Part shown: positions 1-7,437 of the stretch, in pieces
Position numbering within the stretch: the stretch's first letter is position 1
Layout: the number at the start of each line of letters is the position of its first letter
Assembly (NCBI GenBank): GCA_006227805.1
Contig: SBFT01000288.1
Span: 1-9,059 of the forward strand
Length of the DNA: 9,059 nt
Direction of reading: 5' to 3'
Source of the DNA: Paracoccaceae bacterium
GTDB taxonomy: Bacteria > Pseudomonadota > Alphaproteobacteria > Rhodobacterales > Rhodobacteraceae
Position numbers and translations under genes: made by a program
The notes under the pieces: generated by a model
What the model saw: only the letters and a program-made list of their open reading frames with translations
What the model was told of the DNA's origin: nothing
Database searches by the model: none

Positions 1-388
1 GTCGGCGGCGCTGGCGGCTGCGCAGGCCGCGACCCAGACGCCCAGCCCCGCCGCGCCCAGCGGCCCGCCGCTCAGCGCCGGCGAAAAGGACGCGCTTCGC
101 GTCGCGGTGTCGTCCTGCTGGAACGTGGGCTCGCTCTCGACCGAGGCGCTGGGCACGACGGTCGTGGTCACCGTCACCATGACCGAGGACGCAAGGCCCG
201 TGAACGCCTCGATCCGGATGACGGGCTTCTCGGGCGGTTCCGAGGGCGCGGCGCGGCAGGCCTTCGAGGCGGCGCGGCGCGCCATCATCCGCTGCGGCGC
301 GAACGGCTTCGCCCTGCCGGTCGAGAAATTCGACCAATGGCGGGAAATTGAAATGACATTCAATCCTGAAAGCATGAGAATCAGATAG
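1..388 (+). CDS. tolA: TolA, C-terminal part (5' end outside the window)
   Basis: TolA is the inner-membrane anchored periplasmic-spanning protein of the Tol-Pal system. Its C-terminal domain contacts TolB, Pal and other partners. The reading frame is open from base 2 to a TAG at 386-388. The visible product begins with an Ala/Pro/Ser/Gln-rich stretch typical of the end of the long TolA linker (domain II). From about base 74 it continues into a compact C-terminal domain with the alphaproteobacterial signature LSAGEKDALRVAV, then CWNVGSLS, and the ending EMTFNPESMRIR. Two cysteines (codons at 116-118 and 293-295, 59 residues apart) could form a disulfide; that is inference. tolB starts only a few bases after the stop, so the two are cotranscribed and probably translationally coupled. 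The first in-frame GTG (107) is inside the domain and is not a real start. Confidence 0.93.
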   Translation, partial: SAALAAAQAATQTPSPAAPSGPPLSAGEKDALRVAVSSCWNVGSLSTEALGTTVVVTVTMTEDARPVNASIRMTGFSGGSEGAARQAFEAARRAIIRCGANGFALPVEKFDQWREIEMTFNPESMRIR

Positions 389-399
389 GAATGATGACG

Positions 400-1728
400 A
401 TGATCCGTGCCCTCTTGATGCTTGTGCTGGCCTCCGGCGTCAGCTTCGGTCTCTCCGTCGCGGCCATGGCGCAAGGCGGCCCCCTGCGCATCGAGATCAC
501 CGAGGGCGTGATCGAGCCCTTGCCCTTCGCGGTGCCCGATTTCGTGCCGGAGAGTTCCGCCGCGGCGCAATACGGCGCGCAACTGGCGCGGGTGATCGCC
601 GACGATCTGGTCGGAACGGGTCTGTTCCGCGAGATCCCCGCGACCGCCTTCATCAGCCGGGTCAGCGATTTCAACGCGCCGGTTCAGTATGCCGACTGGA
701 AGGCGATCAACGCGCAGGCGCTGGTCACCGGCGCGGTGTCGCTGCAGGGCGGCCAGCTGGTGGTCAAGTTCCGGCTCTACGACGTCTTCTCGGGGGCGGA
801 ACTGGGCAGCGGGCTGCAATTCGCGGGTCCGGCCGATGGCTGGCGGCGGATGGCGCACAAGGTGGCCGACGCCGTCTATTCCCGGATCACGGGCGAGGGG
901 GGCTATTTCGACAGCCGCGTGGTCTTCGTGTCGGAAAGCGGGCCCAAGGACAACCGGCGCAAGCGGCTTGCGATCATGGATTACGACGGCGCCAACGTGC
1001 AGTATCTGACGGATGCGGGCTCGATCGTTCTGGCGCCGCGGTTCTCGCCCACGGGCGACCGGGTCCTCTATACCAGCTACGAGACGGGCAGGCCGCGGAT
1101 CTATGTCCTCGACGTGGGCCGCGTGCAGCGCCGCGCGCTTCAGGACCAGCCCGGCACGATGAGTTTCGCGCCCCGCTTCGCACCCAATGGCCGCGTCGTC
1201 GTCTATTCGCTGGAACAGGGCGGCAACACGGATATCTGGGCGCTGGACATCGAGAGCGGTGCCTCGCAACGGCTGACGGATGCGCCTTCGATCGAGACGG
1301 CACCCAGTTTCTCGCCCGATGGCAGCCAGATCGTGTTCGAAAGCGACCGTTCGGGCACGCAGCAACTCTACATCATGCCCGCCAGCGGCGGCGAGGCGCG
1401 GCGGATCAGCTTCGGGCAGGGCCGCTATGGCACGCCCGTCTGGTCGCCGCGGGGCGACCTGATCGCCTTCACCAAGCAGCATGCGGGCCGCTTCCATATC
1501 GGCGTGATGCGCGTCGACGGCAGCGAGGAGCGCCTCCTGACCGCGTCCTTCCTGGACGAGGGCCCGACCTGGGCGCCCAATGGCCGCGTCATCATGTTCT
1601 CGCGCGAGACGCGGGGCGCGGACGGGGCGTCGTCACTCTTCACGGTCGATATCACCGGGCGCAACCTGCGTCCCGTGCGCATCCCGGAGGGCGGCTCGGA
1701 CCCGGCCTGGTCGCCCCTGCTGCCCTGA
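400..1728 (+). CDS. tolB: Tol-Pal system periplasmic beta-propeller protein TolB
   Basis: TolB is the soluble periplasmic protein that shuttles between TolA and the lipoprotein Pal. The N-terminus is a Sec signal peptide with a likely AMA|QG cleavage after residue 24. The mature N-terminus (PLRIEITEGV) lies where E. coli TolB has its TolA-binding peptide. An alpha/beta domain follows (about 25-150), then a six-bladed propeller. PD40 motifs recur near residues 211 (FSPTGDRVLYTS), 255 (FAPNGRVVVYS), 300 (FSPDGSQIVFES), 343 (WSPRGDLIAFT), 386 (WAPNGRVIMFS) and 433 (AWSPLLP), about 43-45 residues apart. The length of 442 aa fits the family. ATG codons at 391, 394 and 400 are all in frame. I prefer 400 because the AGGA at 387-390 is then 9 nt away rather than 0 or 3, and the mature protein is unchanged either way. 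The gene follows tolA after only 11 nt. Confidence 0.96.
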   Translation: MIRALLMLVLASGVSFGLSVAAMAQGGPLRIEITEGVIEPLPFAVPDFVPESSAAAQYGAQLARVIADDLVGTGLFREIPATAFISRVSDFNAPVQYADWKAINAQALVTGAVSLQGGQLVVKFRLYDVFSGAELGSGLQFAGPADGWRRMAHKVADAVYSRITGEGGYFDSRVVFVSESGPKDNRRKRLAIMDYDGANVQYLTDAGSIVLAPRFSPTGDRVLYTSYETGRPRIYVLDVGRVQRRALQDQPGTMSFAPRFAPNGRVVVYSLEQGGNTDIWALDIESGASQRLTDAPSIETAPSFSPDGSQIVFESDRSGTQQLYIMPASGGEARRISFGQGRYGTPVWSPRGDLIAFTKQHAGRFHIGVMRVDGSEERLLTASFLDEGPTWAPNGRVIMFSRETRGADGASSLFTVDITGRNLRPVRIPEGGSDPAWSPLLP

Positions 1729-1773
1729 GGCAGAAGGTCCGCGCGACACTCCGCCGCCGGACCAAAGCGCAAG

Positions 1774-1802
1774 TTCACAAGTCTGCGGCGATATGGTAGA
1801 CA
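1774..1802 (+). promoter_or_regulatory. Weak candidate promoter upstream of pal
   Basis: TTCACA (1774-1779, 5 of 6 to the -35 consensus) is followed after 17 nt by TAGACA (1797-1802, 3 of 6 to the -10 consensus). The 106-nt tolB-pal gap is much longer than the other gaps inside the tol cluster, which makes an internal pal promoter reasonable. The -10 match is poor. A 6-bp inverted repeat (GGTCCG 1736-1741 with CGGACC 1758-1763) lies just upstream but has no T-tract, so I do not call it a terminator. Confidence 0.22.
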
Positions 1803-1806
1803 TCGG

Positions 1807-1831
1807 CAAAACAAGACAAAACGAGGCAAAC
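1807..1831 (+). repeat. A-rich leader with 10-nt phased CAAA(A)C motifs before pal
   Basis: CAAAAC occurs at 1807-1812 and 1817-1822, and CAAAC at 1827-1831, so the three copies start exactly 10 nt apart. The stretch is strikingly A-rich in otherwise very GC-rich DNA and contains the pal Shine-Dalgarno GAGG (1823-1826). A likely effect is an unstructured leader that favours ribosome loading. Binding by a small RNA or RNA-binding protein is a more speculative alternative. Confidence 0.45.
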
Positions 1832-1834
1832 GGC

Positions 1835-2338
1835 ATGACTTTTCTTCCCAAACTGGCAGTGCTCGGACTGGTCCTGGCACTTGGCGCCTGCAGCCAGAAT
1901 GCGCTTGATTACCAGGGCGACGGCAGCGGCCTGGCGGGCAGCGCGGGGGCGCTGGGTTCGGCCTCCGATCCCACCAGCGTAGCGCATTTCCAGCAGGTCA
2001 TCGGCGACCGCGTCTTCTTCCCGGTCGATCAGTCGAGCCTGACCCCGGAGGCCCAGGCGGTCCTGAACGCCCAGGCCACCTGGCTGCTGAGCAATGGTTT
2101 CAACGCGACCATCGAGGGCCATGCCGACGAGCAGGGCACGCGGGAATACAACGTGGCGCTGGGCGCGCGCCGGGCCAACGCGGTGCGCGAATACCTGGTG
2201 TCGCGCGGCGTGCCCGGCAACCGTCTGCAGACGGTCAGCTTCGGCAAGGAACGCCCCGTGGCGGTCTGCAGCGACGAAAGCTGCTACAGCCAGAACCGCC
2301 GCGCGGTGACCGTGCTGGCGGCCGGGCTGACGGGCTGA
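1835..2338 (+). CDS. pal: Peptidoglycan-associated lipoprotein Pal
   Basis: Pal is an outer-membrane lipoprotein that binds peptidoglycan non-covalently and docks TolB and TolA. The 167-aa product has a lipoprotein signal peptide with lipobox LGAC; the lipidated Cys is residue 19. A short Gly/Ser-rich tether follows, then an OmpA-like domain from about residue 50. The diaminopimelate-binding pair is visible as D98 (in GHADEQG) and R113 (in GARRANAVREYL), with the 15-residue spacing known from OmpA-family proteins. FGKERPV and QNRRAVTV complete the signature. Two cysteines, C145 and C150, lie just before the QNRRA helix and might pair. I chose the ATG at 1835 because it gives a normal lipoprotein signal and has GAGG 8 nt upstream. 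The in-frame ATG at 1793 would add 14 polar residues and lacks a good ribosome-binding site. cpoB starts 5 nt after the stop. Confidence 0.96.
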   Translation: MTFLPKLAVLGLVLALGACSQNALDYQGDGSGLAGSAGALGSASDPTSVAHFQQVIGDRVFFPVDQSSLTPEAQAVLNAQATWLLSNGFNATIEGHADEQGTREYNVALGARRANAVREYLVSRGVPGNRLQTVSFGKERPVAVCSDESCYSQNRRAVTVLAAGLTG

Positions 2339-2343
2339 GACCG

Positions 2344-3204
2344 ATGCGGACACGTGCCTGGTTTCTGTCGTTCGCCCTGGCGCTGGCCCCCGTCGGGGCC
2401 GTCGCGCAGGACAACACGCAGACCCTGGCCGATATCCGGCAGGAGCTGACGGTTCTCCATGTCGAGATCCAGAAGCTGCGCCGCGAATTGTCGACGACGG
2501 GCGGGCCGACCACGTCGGTCGGCGGGGCCACCGCGCTGGACCGGCTGAACGCCATCGAGGGCGAGTTGACGCGCCTGACCGCGCGGACCGAGCAATTGTC
2601 GAACCGGGTGGACAACGTGGTGCGCGACGGCACGAACCGGATCGGCGATCTCGAGTTCCGGCTGGTCGAACTGGAAGGCGGCGATGTCAGCCAGCTGGGC
2701 GAGACGACCACGCTGGGTGGCGGCGTCCTGCCTGCGGCGGGCGGCGGGGCGCTGGCCCCGGTGACGCCCGTGGCGCCCGTTGCCGGTGCCGCGACGGGCG
2801 GCGGGTCCATGGCCGACCTGGCGGTGGGCGAGGCGCAGGATTACCAGGCCGCCAATTCCGCCTTCGAGCAGGGCGATTTCGAAACGGCGGCGGCGCTTCT
2901 GCAGGACTTCAACACGAATTACCCCGGCAGTCCGGTCGCGGCCGAAGCCTCGCTGCGGCGCGGGCTGGCGCTGAACCAGATGGGCGACACGCGCGAAGCG
3001 GCGCGCGCCTTCCTGGAAAGCTATACCGTGGCGCCCAGCGGCCCGGTCGCGCCTCAGGCTGTCCTGGCGCTGGGCAGTGCATTGGGCGCCCTGGGCAAGA
3101 CGCGCGAGGCCTGCCTGACCCTGGCCGAGATCGAGTTGCGCTATCCCGGGACCGACGCGGTGGCGGCGGCCCGGCAGGAAATGGCGACGCTGGGCTGTAG
3201 TTGA
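2344..3204 (+). CDS. cpoB: Cell division coordinator CpoB (YbgF), periplasmic TPR protein
   Basis: In E. coli, CpoB links the Tol machinery with the peptidoglycan synthase PBP1B during septation. The 286-aa product starts with a Sec signal peptide (cleavage near AVA|QD, after residue 21). Two heptad-rich coiled-coil segments follow (about 28-49 and 64-112), matching the YbgF trimerisation domain. Next come a flexible Gly/Ala/Pro/Val linker (about 115-160) and tetratricopeptide repeats from residue 166 to the end (AFEQGDFETAAALLQDF, then GDTREAARAFLESY, then GKTREACLTLAEIELRYPGT). The order of signal, coiled coil, linker and TPRs and the position directly after pal are the standard arrangement. 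The ribosome-binding site is weak, so translation is probably coupled to pal. The stop codon overlaps the tilS start. Confidence 0.93.
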   Translation: MRTRAWFLSFALALAPVGAVAQDNTQTLADIRQELTVLHVEIQKLRRELSTTGGPTTSVGGATALDRLNAIEGELTRLTARTEQLSNRVDNVVRDGTNRIGDLEFRLVELEGGDVSQLGETTTLGGGVLPAAGGGALAPVTPVAPVAGAATGGGSMADLAVGEAQDYQAANSAFEQGDFETAAALLQDFNTNYPGSPVAAEASLRRGLALNQMGDTREAARAFLESYTVAPSGPVAPQAVLALGSALGALGKTREACLTLAEIELRYPGTDAVAAARQEMATLGCS

Positions 3205-4454
3205 CGCGCAGGCACGTCGATATCGGCGGCGTCATCCGCCGGGCTTTCCCCGAAAAACTCCCTTCCCGTGTGGGCATCGCCGTTTCCGGTGGCGGCGACT
3301 CGGTCGCGCTCTTGCATGTGCTGGCGGGCCTGACCCGTGACGCCGGGACGGAATTGCACGCCGCCACCGTGGATCACGGACTGCGCCCCGAAGCGGCGGG
3401 AGAGGCCGCCTTCGTGGCGAAGCTGTCGCGCGATCTGGGCGTGGCGCACGACATCCTGCGATGGCAGGGTTGGGACGGCGCGGGCAATCTGCAGGCCGAG
3501 GCGCGCGCGGCCCGCTACCGGCTGCTGACGGACTGGGCCAGGGGAAAGGGGATCGCGGTGCTGGCGCTGGGCCATACCGCCGATGACCAGGCCGAAACGG
3601 TGCTGATGCGGCTGGCGCGGGCGGGCGGCGTGAACGGCCTGTCGGGAATTCCCGCGCGCCGGATGCAGGACGGGATCACGCTGTTGCGGCCCTGTCTGGG
3701 CCTGATGCGGGCCGAATTGCGCGACTACCTGCGCGCGCAAGGCGTCGCCTGGATCGAGGACCCCAGCAACGAGGATGCGCGCTTCGAGCGGGTGCGCGCG
3801 CGCGCGACGCTGGCGGCGCTGCACCCTTTGGGCATCGAGGCCGCCACCCTGGCCGAGGTGGCGCGCAACATGTCCGAGGCCCGCGAGGCGCTGGACTGGT
3901 ACACGTTCCTGGCCGCGCGCGACATGGTGCAGATCGATGGCGGCGATGTGCTGATCGACCGCCGCCAGTTCCGCACCCTTCCGGGCGAGATCGCGCGCCG
4001 CCTGCTGGGCCATGCGCTTCTCTGGATCGGGGGTGGCGTCTTTTCGCCGCGGGGGCCCGCGATGCGCGACGCGCTGGAGGCCGCGCGCACCGCGCGCGTG
4101 ACGACGCTGAACGGCTGCGTCCTGTTGCATCATGCCGGGCTGATCTGGATCACCCGCGAAGTCAGCGCCGTGATCGGCCTTGCGGCACCCGCCTCCGGCG
4201 CCTGGGATGACCGCTGGCAGGCGCTGGGCGATGTGGCCGGGGATCTCGAGATCCGGGCGCTGGGTGAGGAGGGCTTGCGTCAATACAGGACATGGCGCGA
4301 CACCGGACGTCCGCGCCGCGCGCTTCTGGGGGCGCCGGCGCTGTGGCGGGGGGCGGATGTGGTCTCGGCGCCGCTGGCGGGACTGACAGGGCCGGGCGAT
4401 CTGGAACTGGTCGAGGGCGCCGAGAGCTTCTTCGCCTCGATTTTATCGCATTGA
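3201..4454 (+). CDS. tilS: tRNA(Ile)-lysidine synthetase TilS
   Basis: TilS uses ATP and lysine to convert cytidine 34 of the CAU-anticodon tRNA-Ile to lysidine, so that it reads AUA; this is an essential cytosolic reaction. The 417-aa product shows the N-type ATP pyrophosphatase P-loop SGGGDS at residues 29-34, the family motif HTADDQAETVLMRLARAGG starting at residue 125, and DPSNED (187-192) followed by FERVRAR, which are characteristic of the TilS active site. The C-terminal third is less conserved. The start is taken as TTG 3201, the last base of the cpoB Ser codon plus its stop (a TTGA overlap of 4 nt). It puts a normal-length segment before the P-loop, and no ATG is available upstream of the P-loop. 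The ribosome-binding site is poor, which suggests coupling to cpoB. An alternating GC tract lies inside the gene at 3793-3806. Confidence 0.94.
   Translation: MTRRHVDIGGVIRRAFPEKLPSRVGIAVSGGGDSVALLHVLAGLTRDAGTELHAATVDHGLRPEAAGEAAFVAKLSRDLGVAHDILRWQGWDGAGNLQAEARAARYRLLTDWARGKGIAVLALGHTADDQAETVLMRLARAGGVNGLSGIPARRMQDGITLLRPCLGLMRAELRDYLRAQGVAWIEDPSNEDARFERVRARATLAALHPLGIEAATLAEVARNMSEAREALDWYTFLAARDMVQIDGGDVLIDRRQFRTLPGEIARRLLGHALLWIGGGVFSPRGPAMRDALEAARTARVTTLNGCVLLHHAGLIWITREVSAVIGLAAPASGAWDDRWQALGDVAGDLEIRALGEEGLRQYRTWRDTGRPRRALLGAPALWRGADVVSAPLAGLTGPGDLELVEGAESFFASILSH
3793..3806 (+). repeat. Alternating purine-pyrimidine tract inside tilS
   Basis: A TG step followed by six consecutive CG dinucleotides gives 14 nt of strict alternation, encoding part of the Arg/Ala-rich segment just after the DPSNED motif. 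Such tracts can slip in replication or adopt Z-DNA. Here the tract most likely reflects high-GC codon choice for Arg and Ala. Confidence 0.6.
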
Positions 4455-4478
4455 ACGCGGCGCATTCATCTCTATCTT
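4451..4478 (+). promoter_or_regulatory. Candidate heat-shock-type (RpoH-like) promoter for ftsH
   Basis: TTGAAC (4451-4456) overlaps the tilS stop codon. After 15 nt it is followed by CTATCTT (4472-4478). With the preceding bases these read ATTGAA and TCTATCT, one mismatch each from the CTTGAA and CCTATNT elements reported for alphaproteobacterial sigma-32 promoters. Under the housekeeping consensus it scores about 4 of 6 at each box with a 16-nt spacer. ftsH is known to be heat-inducible in E. coli and Caulobacter, so a promoter here makes sense. Use of this site is inferred, not shown. Confidence 0.42.
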
Positions 4479-4534
4479 AGGGTCAACGGGCCGGGCCTGC
4501 CATCCGGGCCCCCCCGCATGTAGGAGACATCTTC
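4479..4534 (+). promoter_or_regulatory. ftsH 5' leader with ribosome-binding site
   Basis: The leader contains a direct repeat CCGGGCC (4491-4497 and 4504-4510), which can also fold as a 5-bp stem, GGGCC 4493-4497 with GGCCC 4507-4511. A run of seven C residues follows (4509-4515), then an ATG directly followed by TAG (4518-4523). The Shine-Dalgarno AGGAG (4522-4526) overlaps that start-stop pair and lies 8 nt before the TTG at 4535. It is the strongest ribosome-binding site in the window, and this fixes the ftsH start at TTG. Confidence 0.6.
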
Positions 4535-6454
<1,920 letters not shown>

Positions 6455-6480
6455 GACCCTCGTAGCAAGACCCACCTCGT

Positions 6481-6515
6481 AAACCGGACGCTTCCCAAGA
6501 GCGTCCGGTTTTTTT
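6481..6515 (+). terminator. Strong rho-independent terminator after ftsH
   Basis: A perfect 12-bp stem (left arm AAACCGGACGCT 6481-6492, right arm AGCGTCCGGTTT 6500-6511) encloses a 7-nt loop. Seven T residues run from 6509 to 6515. It begins 27 nt after the ftsH stop and ends the tol-tilS-ftsH transcription region, separating it from the MOSC gene. Confidence 0.95.
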
Positions 6516-6541
6516 CCTGCAAACCGCTATCGGCCGGGGCG

Positions 6542-6571
6542 TTGACAATCCTGCCGCGATGCGGCGCTGTT
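6542..6571 (+). promoter_or_regulatory. Candidate promoter for the MOSC gene
   Basis: A perfect -35 consensus TTGACA lies at 6542-6547, just after the ftsH terminator, where a new promoter is expected. The -10 at 17-18 nt spacing (around 6565-6571, best GCTGTT) is poor. Transcription from here would start near 6578, downstream of the ATG at 6559 and upstream of the AAGG at 6596-6599. This supports 6607 as the translation start. Confidence 0.42.
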
Positions 6572-6606
6572 GCGGTCGCGGGGACCGGTTTGTGAAAGGT
6601 GCGGAC

Positions 6607-7218
6607 ATGCCGACGATGATCGATGCAGGCTGCGAAGGCGAAGTCGTCTGGCTGGGTCATGTGCCCGCCGCGTCCGGCAGCCTGCGCGCAGAGGCCCGGA
6701 CCCGTCTGGACCTGGGCTTTCACGGCGTGACGGAGGGACGCCACGCGGGCGAGACGCGCCCGTCCTGTTCGCGGGTCACGATGCTCTACAAGCGCGGGAC
6801 CGAGATCCGCAACGTGCGGCAAGTGTCGATCCTGTCGGCCGAGGAACTGGCGGTCATCGCGGCGAAGATCGGGCTGGAGGCGCTCGATCCCGGGCTTCTG
6901 GGCGCCTCCATCATCCTGCGCGGCATCCCCGACTTCACCCATGTGCCGCCCTCTTCGCGGCTGCAGGGGCCCTCGGGCGTGGTGCTGACCATCGACATGG
7001 AGAACCGCCCCTGCGTCCTTCCCGGCCGCGAGATCGAGGCCGAAGCCCCCGGGCACGGCACCGCCTTCAAGGCGGCGGCTCAGGGCCGGCGGGGCGTCAC
7101 CGCCTGGGTCGAACGGCCCGGCGCCCTGGCGCTGGGCGACCGGCTGCGTCTGTTCATTCCCGACCAGCGGGCCTGGAAGGGGGCGACCGTCCCGTCGCCG
7201 GCAGACCAGCCGGGCTGA
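6607..7218 (+). CDS. MOSC domain-containing protein
   Basis: The 203-aa product is recognisable as a stand-alone MOSC domain (the C-terminal domain of molybdenum cofactor sulfurase). These domains are thought to carry or transfer sulfur, or in the YiiM and YcbX branches to act with molybdenum cofactor on N-hydroxylated compounds. Visible signatures are H39 and H46 (GFHGVTEGRHAGE), a core with RQVSILSAEELAVIAAKIG, LGASIILRGIPDFTHVPP, the conserved cysteine C136 in MENRPCVLPG, then PGHGTAFKAAAQGRRGVTAWVE and LALGDRLRLFIPDQRAW. It has no signal peptide or membrane helix, so it is cytosolic. I start at ATG 6607, with AAGG 7 nt upstream, rather than the in-frame ATG 6559, which lacks a ribosome-binding site and would add a basic, Cys-containing stretch outside the domain. 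Substrate and partner are unknown, and the neighbours (ftsH behind a terminator, fhs after 219 nt) do not reveal them. Confidence 0.88.
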   Translation: MPTMIDAGCEGEVVWLGHVPAASGSLRAEARTRLDLGFHGVTEGRHAGETRPSCSRVTMLYKRGTEIRNVRQVSILSAEELAVIAAKIGLEALDPGLLGASIILRGIPDFTHVPPSSRLQGPSGVVLTIDMENRPCVLPGREIEAEAPGHGTAFKAAAQGRRGVTAWVERPGALALGDRLRLFIPDQRAWKGATVPSPADQPG

Positions 7219-7262
7219 TCGCAGGGGCCCGGCACCGTCCTCCTGCCGGCGTCCGCAGGCCC
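7209..7262 (+). other. GC-rich hairpins over the MOSC stop codon, possible weak terminator
   Basis: GCCGGGC (7209-7215) pairs perfectly with GCCCGGC (7227-7233), enclosing the stop codon in an 11-nt loop. A competing stem pairs CCGGCA (7229-7234) with TGCCGG (7244-7249), and an outer GGGC/GCCC pairing is possible (7225-7228 with 7259-7262). No T-tract follows, so this is not a classical intrinsic terminator. It may slow RNA polymerase, protect the transcript end, or have no function. Confidence 0.3.
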
Positions 7263-7437
7263 ACTTCCGTTTCCGATCCGAAACCGGATGAAGCATCCGC
7301 GACGCATCACGTCGCGAATATGTCGGATTCCATATCTTCGCGGACCGCGCGCGGCGGTATGCGAGTGCATATGACTGGGAGAGAGCGGCGCGATCCCCGT
7401 GCCGCCGTCAGCGACGAAAAGAGACCGGAACCGCGCC
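7263..7437 (+). promoter_or_regulatory. Structured leader upstream of fhs
   Basis: No convincing ORF or strong sigma-70 promoter is visible here, but there are several inverted repeats. ATCCG 7276-7280 pairs with CGGAT 7285-7289, while CGGATG 7285-7290 pairs with CATCCG 7294-7299; these two are mutually exclusive. CGCGA-ATATG (7313-7322) pairs with CATAT (7331-7335) and TCGCG (7338-7342) across a 2-nt bulge. GTATGC 7357-7362 pairs with GCATAT 7367-7372. GCGGCGCG 7385-7392 pairs with CGTGCCGC 7398-7405 (one G-U), directly followed by CGTC/GACG with a 3-nt loop (7406-7416). The ribosome-binding site GGAA is at 7427-7430. This suggests operator sites or a cis-regulatory RNA; the element class is not identified. 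Confidence 0.4.

Noticed and set aside
1736..1763. Intrinsic terminator between tolB and pal
   Set aside because: The inverted repeat is only 6 bp with a 16-nt loop and has no T-tract, so readthrough from tolB to pal is expected.
3141..4283. A 380-codon minus-strand frame over tilS
   Set aside because: Same codon-bias artefact. There is no domain-like sequence, and the plus strand encodes TilS with its P-loop and HTADDQAETV motifs.
6559..6606. Upstream ATG extending the MOSC protein by 16 residues
   Set aside because: No ribosome-binding site precedes it, the extension lies outside the conserved domain, and a promoter at 6542 would place the transcript start downstream of it.
7357..7416. 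ZTP (pfl) or glycine riboswitch before fhs
   Set aside because: TGACTGG, GGGAGAG and GCCGCC fragments resemble parts of these motifs, but the CCACCGGGGA-like segment and CCGCCTGGGC loop of the ZTP class, and the second half of the glycine aptamer core, are missing. I keep only a general structured-leader call.
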